Positions 33,299 through 40,157 of a DNA stretch of 64,000 nt are shown in pieces. A program made the translations under genes and the position numbers. The stretch spans positions 1 through 64,000 of the forward strand of contig CALEPR010000036.1 in assembly GCA_937910665.1 (NCBI GenBank). Reading direction: 5' to 3'. A model generated the notes under the pieces. It did not search any database and was not told the origin of the DNA. It saw only the letters and a program-made list of their open reading frames with translations. How positions within the stretch are numbered: the first letter of the stretch is position 1; every line of letters starts with the position of its first letter. The DNA comes from an uncultured Selenomonadales bacterium. Lineage in GTDB: Bacteria > Bacillota > Negativicutes > Selenomonadales > Selenomonadaceae.

Positions 33299-34693
33299 GT
33301 GACAAAGATCAAACTTGAAAAAATTTCTTGGAAAATTATTTTAATCTCGGCGTTTGTAATTTTTTTGTCAATGAATTTACTTACGCCGAACTTTACCGAT
33401 GACTACGCCTATTCTTTTGTCTGGGACGGGGAGCACGACGGAAATTTTAGAAATGACATCGGCGACTTGAAACGCATAGAAAGTTTTTCAGATATTTTTG
33501 TTTCCCAATATTCGCACTGGATGACTTGGGGCGGCAGAACTGTCGCACACATTTTTGTTCAGTTTTTTGCTTGGCAGGGGAAAATTTTTTTCGACTTCGC
33601 CAACGCAATAATTTTTTCAATCCTCGCGCTGATAATTTATTTTCTCGGCACAGGGAAATTTTCAATTCCTCAATCCTCAATCCTCATTCCTATTTTTTTT
33701 GCGCTGTGGTTTTGTCTGCCGGAATTTTTTCAAACAACTTTGTGGATGACCGGCAGCTGCAATTACTTGTGGATGGCAGTTTTTCAATTTGCGTTTTTAA
33801 TTCCGTTCGTCCTGAAATTTTGGAATGACAAATTTAAAATTTCTCCTGCGCTGATAATTCCGCTCGGACTTTTGGCAGGTTGGTCGAATGAGGCAGGCGG
33901 CGCGATGATTTTGCTGACAAGTTTTTTGGCGATAATTTATTTTTGGCGACAGAAAAAACTTGAGCGATGGATGTTTGCAGGATTTTTTGCGGCGTTAATC
34001 GGATTCGCGCTTTTAATCCTTGCGCCCGGAAATTTTCACAGAGAAGAGATCGACTCCGAAGAAAATTTAACTTTGCTTGAAATATTGGAAGGAAATTTTT
34101 TGTATGGCTTTTTGCCTGTGATGCTTGGAAATTTAATTTTATTTTTGCCGATAATTTTTTACTTCCTGCGCGGAAAAAAATCTCCGCAAACTTCGCTGTT
34201 TATCTCGACATTTGCGGCGTTGGGAATTTTTGTACCTTGCCTTTTGATGATTGCGCCGTACTTTCCTGCGCGGGCGGCTTTTGTTTCGCCAATATTTTTA
34301 ATCGTCGCCGCAACGACTTCGCTGAAAAATATTTCAATCAATCTGCCAAAAAAATTTTTCTGTGCAGTCGGAATTTTCTGGGCGGCTACGATAATTTATT
34401 CTCTGGCGGTTGACTTTTCAGTTCATCAGCAAATTTCCGAAAGACATAAATATATTTTGGCGCACAAGCAGGACGACTTAATAACAGTTCAGCCAATAAT
34501 TTTGCCTTCAACTACAGAAAAAATTTTCCAGGTGTGGACTTTGGACGAAGAAGCAAGATTTTATAATGATTTGACACCTTACACGCGAATTAACAGAAAC
34601 AAAACTTACGCAAAATATTTCGGCGTGAAAAATTTGGTCGTCGACGAAAAAACTTGGAAAAATTTAAAACAATTTCCACTCTACGACAATTAA
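33299..34693 (+). CDS. DUF6056-like polytopic membrane protein (464 aa)
   Basis: About ten or eleven hydrophobic segments. The first outside loop has NFTDDYAYSFVWDG and HWMTWGGRTVAHIFVQFF, the Asp-Asp-Tyr and Trp-Gly-Gly-Arg pattern of DUF6056, a family related to GT-C glycosyltransferases of the cell surface. An enzymatic role in surface polymer modification is possible but not shown. GTG 33299 is chosen for the AGGTGA site. The stretch at 33,663-33,691 (TTCCTCAATCCTCAATCCTC) resembles the palindromic repeats of Part A and encodes PQSSILI within a membrane segment. Ends at a terminator. Confidence 0.75.
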   Translation: MTKIKLEKISWKIILISAFVIFLSMNLLTPNFTDDYAYSFVWDGEHDGNFRNDIGDLKRIESFSDIFVSQYSHWMTWGGRTVAHIFVQFFAWQGKIFFDFANAIIFSILALIIYFLGTGKFSIPQSSILIPIFFALWFCLPEFFQTTLWMTGSCNYLWMAVFQFAFLIPFVLKFWNDKFKISPALIIPLGLLAGWSNEAGGAMILLTSFLAIIYFWRQKKLERWMFAGFFAALIGFALLILAPGNFHREEIDSEENLTLLEILEGNFLYGFLPVMLGNLILFLPIIFYFLRGKKSPQTSLFISTFAALGIFVPCLLMIAPYFPARAAFVSPIFLIVAATTSLKNISINLPKKFFCAVGIFWAATIIYSLAVDFSVHQQISERHKYILAHKQDDLITVQPIILPSTTEKIFQVWTLDEEARFYNDLTPYTRINRNKTYAKYFGVKNLVVDEKTWKNLKQFPLYDN

Positions 34694-34714
34694 AAATTTC
34701 GCAAAAAAATCTTG

Positions 34715-34763
34715 CAAAAAAAATCCTGAAGAAGTTTTTGACTTCGACAGGATAATTTTTTTT
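34715..34763. terminator. Terminator between the DUF6056-like gene and rplL
   Basis: ATCCTGAAGAAGT pairs with ACTTCGACAGGAT (two inner mismatches) around TTTTG, with A8 before and T11 after. It sits between convergent genes. Confidence 0.8.
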
Positions 34764-34793
34764 TTCCAATTTAATTTTCGATTTAAAATTTTC

Positions 34794-35064
34794 TTATTTA
34801 ATTTCGACTTTCGCGCCGACTTCTTCGAGTTTGGCTTTGAGGGCTTCAGCGTCAGCCTTGGAGATTTTTTCCTTGACAGCCGCAGGAGCACCGTCGACGA
34901 GGGCTTTGGCTTCCTTAAGACCGAGACCGGTGGCTTCGCGGACGGCTTTGATAACCTTGATTTTTTCAGCGCCGACTTCAGCGAGAACAACGTCGAATTC
35001 GGTTTTTTCTTCTTCTTCAGCGGCGGCGGCAACGGGCGCGGCGGCGGCGACTGCTACTGGAGCG
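34794..35064 (-). CDS. rplL: Ribosomal protein L7/L12, C-terminal part
   Basis: About 90 residues of L7/L12, the stalk protein that recruits translation factors. The Ala-rich hinge ([19 protein letters not shown]) and the complete C-terminal domain ([50 protein letters not shown]) are present. The N-terminal dimerisation domain (about 30 residues) is missing: at about 35,058-35,064 the sequence changes to GC-richer DNA encoding a recombinase on the other strand. The truncation is therefore a join, not a natural gene form, and no start codon or ribosome site remains. Confidence 0.9.
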
Positions 35065-35338
35065 GCTCGCGCTACTTTCTTAGGCTCCAGCGCAAGGGGC
35101 ACGGCGGCAAAGACGCCGCGATACCCCTGCGCGAAGACCTCGGGCAGGAACTCATGGCCTACATCGGCACGGGAAGCGACAAGCAGCTGCCCGTGTTCCG
35201 CTCACTCTCGACTAAGAACGGCAGCCGGTGCGTGCGGCTGACCGCCAATGAGGTGGGCATGATCGTGCGCCGCCGCATGCAGGAGGCAAGGATCACCGGC
35301 CCGCAGCTGTCCCCCCACTCGCTGCGCCATACATTCGC
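35065..35338 (+). CDS. Tyrosine recombinase (integrase) fragment
   Basis: About 90 codons open on both ends, with the catalytic-domain pattern [48 protein letters not shown] and [10 protein letters not shown] (the HxxR motif). The N-terminal arm, the first catalytic Arg and the terminal Tyr are absent. After HTFA the frame changes to a different protein family. I read it as a foreign fragment at the join of Parts A and B, not a functional gene. Confidence 0.7.
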
Positions 35339-35456
35339 CTGCGACCTGGTCGACGAGGGCATGATCGATGAGAAGAAGGCCGTTTCCATGATCGATCCGC
35401 GCAACCTTGACACCCTGCTCCATCCGCAGTTTGATCCTGCTGCGCTGAAGAAGGCT
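35339..35456 (+). CDS. Pyruvate, phosphate dikinase fragment
   Basis: About 39 codons in frame with the recombinase piece but of another family: [20 protein letters not shown] and DTLLHPQFDPAALKKA match the PPDK linker region (usual form: VDEGLI..EEAV.R.DP.QLDQLLHP.F). In PPDK this stretch precedes the phosphohistidine domain. Both ends stop abruptly, so it is a second short foreign piece in the join. Confidence 0.65.
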
Positions 35457-36105
35457 CTTCATGAGGCTGTTCCTGAGCGGAAGAGTTCGCCGGCAAAACC
35501 CTGGCGGTTCTTCTTATGGTGCCGTCAGGAGCTGTGCGGGTGGTAACCTGAATGGTGGGATGGGTCTTCTTCGGTGCGGGGATTTCCTCTTCCGCGGGAG
35601 CTGCCTCTTCCGTGGGAGCTTCCTCCTGTGCGGGGACTTCCTCTTCCGTGGGAGCTGCCTCCTCCGCCGCTGCTGCAAGAGCGGCAACAGCTCTGTCTAT
35701 CTGCGACTCAACGGACTCGGTTTCAGGCTCCTGCACAGCAGTTTCGTCCGCTTCCTCATTTATAATATCCTCTGCCGGATCAGCGTCCTGCGCTTCGGAG
35801 AGAGCTCCTGCCGCATCATCAGCCTTTGCAGAGAGCTGATCCTCCGCCTCCATAGCGGCGTCGAGCTCACTGATGATCTCTGCCGCAGCGGAATGCTTAT
35901 TCTCCTTCACCTTGCGTATGCGCTGAGCGATCCTGTCCGAGAGCTCGCTTTCCCACTCGCCTGTGCCAGAGGGCTGCTGAGGTGCCGGTGAGACCGCGGT
36001 CTCAGCCTGTTCCTCCGGTGCGGAGGTATGGATAGATTTTTTAATAGCATTTATTCTATCGGCTCTGCGCTGAGTTTCCGATAATTCATTCTGATTTTCG
36101 CTCAT
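35457..36105 (-). CDS. Acidic Ala/Glu/Pro-rich protein, truncated by the join
   Basis: About 216 residues remain from ATG 36105. The N-terminal part is charged and helical (SENQNELSETQRRADRINAI, SDRIAQRIRKVKENKHS), and residues ~130-185 are low-complexity EE(A/V)PAQEEAPTEEAAPAEEE repeats; the start of a possible C-terminal domain (HPTIQVTTRTAPDGTIRRTA) is then cut. The gene overlaps the stop of pncC by 20 bases, so it is the next gene of that operon. Family unknown. Confidence 0.6.
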
Positions 36106-36640
36106 TGCTCTCTATCGCCTCCATGAGTGCTTCTTCAACGGTGCGCAGTGCATACAAGGCTGCGCTTTGCCTTATGCTGCGTCTGCTTTTATCTGTCAAT
36201 TCCCATAATGCAGGAAGCTTTACGAACTGTTTTCCGCATATATCAAAGCCTATATATACCGTTCCTACGGGAGTTTTTTCGGTTCCTCCGCCCGGACCTG
36301 CTATTCCCGTTACGGAAATGCACACGTCTGCGCCGGAGCATTTTTTCAGACCCTTTACCATTGCAAGGGCAATTTCCTCGCTGACTACGCCCCGGCGCTG
36401 TATATCCTCCATGGGAATGCCGAGAAAACGGCTTTTCGTCCGCTCGGAGTAGGTACACAGACCCAGCTCAAATACCCTTGAAGCACCTGATACCGAGGTT
36501 ATTAGCTCGGAAAGGAGCCCGCCCGTACAGCTTTCGGCAGTGGCTATGGTCAGTTCCTGTTTATCTAATAATTGTACAACATTTGTAACCGTTTTGTCAA
36601 GATTTCCGTACAGATATTCAGAAGATTCACCGCTTAACAT
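36086..36640 (-). CDS. pncC: Nicotinamide-nucleotide amidohydrolase, CinA C-terminal domain (184 aa)
   Basis: Deamidates NMN to nicotinate mononucleotide in pyridine nucleotide recycling. The family motifs ATAESCTGGLLSELIT, ERTKSRFLGI, GVVSEEIALAMVKG and SVTGIAGPGGGTEKTPVGTVYIG are complete. It lacks the N-terminal MoaB-like domain of full CinA, so it is the stand-alone amidase form. ATG 36640 is somewhat longer than the core domain. Downstream of thiI (76 bases) in the nifS-thiI operon. Confidence 0.93.
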   Translation of the reverse strand: MLSGESSEYLYGNLDKTVTNVVQLLDKQELTIATAESCTGGLLSELITSVSGASRVFELGLCTYSERTKSRFLGIPMEDIQRRGVVSEEIALAMVKGLKKCSGADVCISVTGIAGPGGGTEKTPVGTVYIGFDICGKQFVKLPALWELTDKSRRSIRQSAALYALRTVEEALMEAIESNERKSE

Positions 36641-36716
36641 ATTTTTGCCTCTTTCGTTTTTGTGAGGTTTTCACAAAATTATACCCCAAATTTTGTAAAT
36701 TCATTCAATACGGTCC

Positions 36717-37895
36717 TCATTCGCCGTAATTGAACGTTTTCATCTCGGTGCCCTCGACCGCCTTCTGTATCAGCGGCTCGAAATCGAAGCTGCTCTGCGC
36801 CTTTTCGATGTCCGAAAGCTGGGGCCTTACCTTGGGGTGACGCGGCGTGAACACCGTACAGCAGTCCTCATACGGGAGCACGGATGTCTCGAACGTGTCT
36901 ATTTTACGAGCAATTTCGATTATCTCGGTCTTGTCCATTCCCACGCACGGGCGGAATACGGGTATGCGGCACACAGCGTCCGTACACGCGATAGCCGCCA
37001 TGGTCTGGCTCGCGACCTGTCCGACGCTCTCGCCCGTGATGAGTGCAAGACAGTTGTCCTTAGCGGCAATGCGCTGTGCAATTTCCATCATGAGCCGCCT
37101 CATTATAATAGTAAAGAACTCCTCGGGGCAGTTGTCCTTGATAGCCTCCTGTATCTCCGTGAACGGCACGCAGTAGAACGCTATGCCGCCGCAGTAGTCC
37201 GTGAGCTTCCGGCAGAGCTGCTCCACCTTGAGCTGTGCGCGGTCGGAGGTGTAAGGCGGGCTGACATAGTGTATCGCCGCGATGTGAACTCCCCTTTTTG
37301 CCATCATATAGCCTGCAACAGGACTGTCGATGCCGCCCGAGAGCAGAAGCATTGCCTTGCCGCTGCTGCCGACGGGAAGTCCGCCTGCGCCCTTGATGTT
37401 CTCTGCATGAACGTAGGCATTGGTGTCGCGTATCTCGACAGTTACCGTAATTTCGGGGTTTTTAACGTCAACGGTCAGGTGCGGGAATTTTTCGAGCAGC
37501 CTGCCGCCGAGTTCCATGCATATCTCGGGGGACTTCATCGGGAAAGCCTTGTCCGCGCGCTTGGCGTTCACCTTGAAGGTCTTGGCTCCGCCGAGAATAT
37601 CGGCAAGGTAGTCGTAGCTCCTTTCGCAGATGTCCTCGAAGTCCTTTTCGCACACGCACGCACGGCAAAGCGCGGCAATTCCGAATATCTTGCCGACTCT
37701 GTCCACCACGTCCGCGAGGTCGGTGTCCTCATCGAGCGGCGTTATGTAGGTCGTGGACTGTGCGCTCGTGAGCTGGAAGCGCCCGAGGGGCTTCAGTCTG
37801 CGCTTGATGTTCTTTATGAGCATATCCTCAAAGGTCTTTTTGTTCAGCCCCTTGAGAGCCATTTCTCCGTATTTTACAAGTACTATCTCTTTCAT
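36717..37895 (-). CDS. thiI: tRNA 4-thiouridine sulfurtransferase (392 aa)
   Basis: Adenylates U8 of tRNA and inserts sulfur to form s4U; also feeds thiamine thiazole synthesis in some bacteria. N-terminal ferredoxin-like and THUMP domains (~1-165), then the PP-loop LLLSGGIDSPVAGYMMAKRG at ~180 and CTDAVCRIPVFRP. No C-terminal rhodanese domain, as in most Firmicutes, so sulfur must come directly from a cysteine desulfurase; nifS is three genes upstream on the same strand. ATG 37895 is preceded by AGGAGG. Confidence 0.96.
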   Translation of the reverse strand: MKEIVLVKYGEMALKGLNKKTFEDMLIKNIKRRLKPLGRFQLTSAQSTTYITPLDEDTDLADVVDRVGKIFGIAALCRACVCEKDFEDICERSYDYLADILGGAKTFKVNAKRADKAFPMKSPEICMELGGRLLEKFPHLTVDVKNPEITVTVEIRDTNAYVHAENIKGAGGLPVGSSGKAMLLLSGGIDSPVAGYMMAKRGVHIAAIHYVSPPYTSDRAQLKVEQLCRKLTDYCGGIAFYCVPFTEIQEAIKDNCPEEFFTIIMRRLMMEIAQRIAAKDNCLALITGESVGQVASQTMAAIACTDAVCRIPVFRPCVGMDKTEIIEIARKIDTFETSVLPYEDCCTVFTPRHPKVRPQLSDIEKAQSSFDFEPLIQKAVEGTEMKTFNYGE

Positions 37896-37922
37896 ATTTT
37901 CCTCCTATGTTATTATGTTACA

Positions 37923-38144
37923 TCAGTCCATGCCGCCCCATTGGCTCAAATCGTATATCATGCTCCAGTAGAACACCTGTCCGAGTATCCCCGTGACTAT
38001 GTAGAATATCCTGCAAGCGGCAAGCTTCGGCTTCGTGCCGTCCTTTTCCGATCTTTTTATCCTCGATCTTGCGGAGGCAAAGCAGCAGGCGACCCATATC
38101 GCAGCTCCGAGAACAGAAAAGGCTATTATTCCTATCCGGTCCAT
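37923..38144 (-). CDS. Small two-helix membrane protein (73 aa), unknown
   Basis: Two hydrophobic segments (IIAFSVLGAAIWVACCFA and FYIVTGILGQVFYWSMIY) around a basic loop (RSRIKRSEKDGTKPK). The ATG overlaps the stop of the preceding gene by one base, and GGTGAGGGG serves as its ribosome site. Placed inside the nifS-thiI operon. No family recognised. Confidence 0.6.
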   Translation of the reverse strand: MDRIGIIAFSVLGAAIWVACCFASARSRIKRSEKDGTKPKLAACRIFYIVTGILGQVFYWSMIYDLSQWGGMD

Positions 38145-38722
38145 TATCCCCTCACCTTTTTCCCCGCAGCGCGCTCATCGAGCTGCGCCACATCAAGCTT
38201 TAAATCGTATATTTGAGGCGAAGCCGAGCTTATGGTCACAAACCGCACTTTTCCGATGTATTTTTCTGCATTTGCCCCTATGCGCCAACCGTTTACATTC
38301 TTAAATTTTTTGTTTATATTCCCCCGAAGCTTATGAAACAATTTTTCTGCGGCTTCATTCCCGTCCAAAACATCTATAACGCCGTGAACAAGGCACTTTC
38401 CGTCGGGCGTGAAGCCGCTTGGAGAAAATCTCAGCGCCGGAGCTTCATTATCCTCGGGCTTTGCCTCATAGCCTGTCGACCCGTCCCGGAATGTCTGTCC
38501 CACTATTTTTATGGGAGCAACAAGGTTCGTTACAGTAAAATTAACTGTTAAATGACTTCCTGTTGGATTAATATCGACCGAGGGAATTTCAGAAAAGGAC
38601 GAATAAATTGGTATATCAGAGCTTTCATGCCAGCCGCACGGAATAAATTTGAGTTCTTCATCGGCGAAGATCTCCGACATATCACCTCTTGCGGCGAAAA
38701 AGTTCACTCTTTTTCCACGCAT
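38144..38722 (-). CDS. Hypothetical protein in the nifS-thiI operon (192 aa)
   Basis: Soluble, no signal peptide or membrane helix. It has a beta-rich central region (HLTVNFTVTNLVAPIKIVGQ, RFSPSGFTPDGKCLVHGVID). I do not recognise a family. ATG 38722 lies 5 bases after the nifS stop and uses the AGAGGGTGA there as ribosome site; the longer open frame upstream overlaps nifS and is not supported. Tight spacing on both sides indicates co-transcription with nifS and thiI. Confidence 0.6.
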   Translation of the reverse strand: MRGKRVNFFAARGDMSEIFADEELKFIPCGWHESSDIPIYSSFSEIPSVDINPTGSHLTVNFTVTNLVAPIKIVGQTFRDGSTGYEAKPEDNEAPALRFSPSGFTPDGKCLVHGVIDVLDGNEAAEKLFHKLRGNINKKFKNVNGWRIGANAEKYIGKVRFVTISSASPQIYDLKLDVAQLDERAAGKKVRG

Positions 38723-38727
38723 TGCGC

Positions 38728-39858
38728 TCACCCTCTCACCTTTTCCATACCCTCGCGCAGAGCCGCGCAAAGCTCATCGAGCTCCGCCTCGGTGGTCTCC
38801 GCGGTAATGCTTATGCGCAGGGCGCTGTCGGCGCGCTTGCCCGTGATACCGAACTGCCCGAGAACTCCGCTCTGCTGTCCCTTTGAGCACGCCGAGCCGC
38901 TCGAAACGCAGATACCTCGGCTTTCGAGGAAGTGCAGCATTATCTCCGAGCGCTTGCCCCCGACAGAGATATTTATGACATACGGCGAGCCGTCGTCGGG
39001 TGAATTCACCGATATACCGCCTATCTCCGCAAGTCTGCCGAGGAGGTGGGCTTTCAGCTCCTGCGCCCTCGCATAACGCTCGGAAATGGTCGGGCGGAGC
39101 TTCTGAGCCGCCGCTCCGAATGCGGCTATCAGCGGAACGCTCTCAGTCCCCGAGCGGACGCCCTTTTCCTGCTTTCCGCCCGTAACTATGGGCAGTACGC
39201 GCACTCCCCTCCTGATGTAGAGCGCGCCCACGCCCTTTACTCCGTGTATTTTGTGCGCACTCAGAGAGATGAGGTCGGCGTGCAGCGCTGTCGCCTTTAC
39301 AGGCAGCTTCATATAGCCCTGAACGCAGTCGCAGTGCGTGATGATATCGGGGAAACGCCGTTTTACCGCCGAAAACGTCTCTTTTACGGGCATGATGTAC
39401 CCCGTTTCGTTGTTTACCAGCATAACGCTTATGAGACAGGTCTCGTCATCGCAGGCGGAAATGAAGTCCTCCGCATAGAATCGTCCGTCCTCGCGCGGTG
39501 AGACCCTCGTCACCTCAAAGCCGTTCTTTTCAAGCGCGGCTGCCGTCTCGTCCACGGAGGCGTGTTCTACCGCCGAAACGACTATTTTACGGCGTTTTTT
39601 TCCGTAAGCCGCCGAAGCTCCCCTAAGCGCGAGGTTATTGCTCTCGGTCGCGCCGGAGGTGAAGTAAAGTTCAGAGCTGTCCGCTCCGATAGAGGAGGCT
39701 ATTATTTTCCGGGCACTGTCCATAGCGAGCTGCGCGTCAAGACCCGCCCTATGCAGGGACGAGGGGTTCCCGTAATTTTCCGTCATTGCGTCAACAGCAG
39801 CACTGACCGCCTCGGCACACGGCTTTGTAGTCGCCGCATTATCAAGATAGACCGACAT
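38728..39858 (-). CDS. Cysteine desulfurase, NifS/IscS family (376 aa)
   Basis: PLP enzyme that takes sulfur from cysteine onto its own Cys and passes it to acceptors. VYLDNAATTKPCAEAV opens the protein, SLSAHKIHGVKGVGALY contains the PLP Lys, and SSGSACSKGQQSGVL contains the persulfide Cys on the mobile loop. Position upstream of thiI in the same operon points to tRNA thiolation as its main job. ATG 39858, AAAGGTATG-type site upstream. The group II (SufS) features are not seen. Confidence 0.94.
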   Translation of the reverse strand: MSVYLDNAATTKPCAEAVSAAVDAMTENYGNPSSLHRAGLDAQLAMDSARKIIASSIGADSSELYFTSGATESNNLALRGASAAYGKKRRKIVVSAVEHASVDETAAALEKNGFEVTRVSPREDGRFYAEDFISACDDETCLISVMLVNNETGYIMPVKETFSAVKRRFPDIITHCDCVQGYMKLPVKATALHADLISLSAHKIHGVKGVGALYIRRGVRVLPIVTGGKQEKGVRSGTESVPLIAAFGAAAQKLRPTISERYARAQELKAHLLGRLAEIGGISVNSPDDGSPYVINISVGGKRSEIMLHFLESRGICVSSGSACSKGQQSGVLGQFGITGKRADSALRISITAETTEAELDELCAALREGMEKVRG

Positions 39859-40091
39859 TCTTTCATACCTTTCTTTGACAAACGTTAACTTTAATTATAC
39901 CACATTATTTAAGAAAAAACAACAAATCGCGGCTAAAAATTTTAGTCTCTTGCATTTAAAACGCGACACGGCGGCGCGGGCTCCGCGATATAAAAAGCAA
40001 CCGACAGAAAGTTTTATCCTGCGATTTTCCTGAAATTTTCAGAAAACCGACATTTTTCCGCCGAAAAAAGCAGAAAATTCATTCGCAGCTG

Positions 40092-40120
40092 TTGATTTTT
40101 CAGTGGTCTTATGGTATAAT
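40092..40120 (+). promoter_or_regulatory. Sigma-A promoter of the YfhO-type gene
   Basis: TTGATT (40092-40097), 17-base spacer, TATAAT (40115-40120), 38 bases before the ATG. The rest of the 39,859-40,157 gap carries a small CGCGGGCTCCGCG hairpin near 39,976, a word also seen at 44,013. Confidence 0.75.
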
Positions 40121-40157
40121 AATTGTGTATATTTTCCAACAGCAGGCGGAGGTTTCA

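Noticed and set aside
35065..35456. Prophage or integrative element at the join
   Set aside because: Only a core fragment of an integrase is present, with no attachment repeats or cargo, and it is flanked by other cut genes.
36837..38216. 459-codon plus-strand open frame opposite thiI
   Set aside because: It mirrors thiI and its neighbours in a GC-rich frame; His/Arg/Leu-rich, no motif, and thiI is certain.
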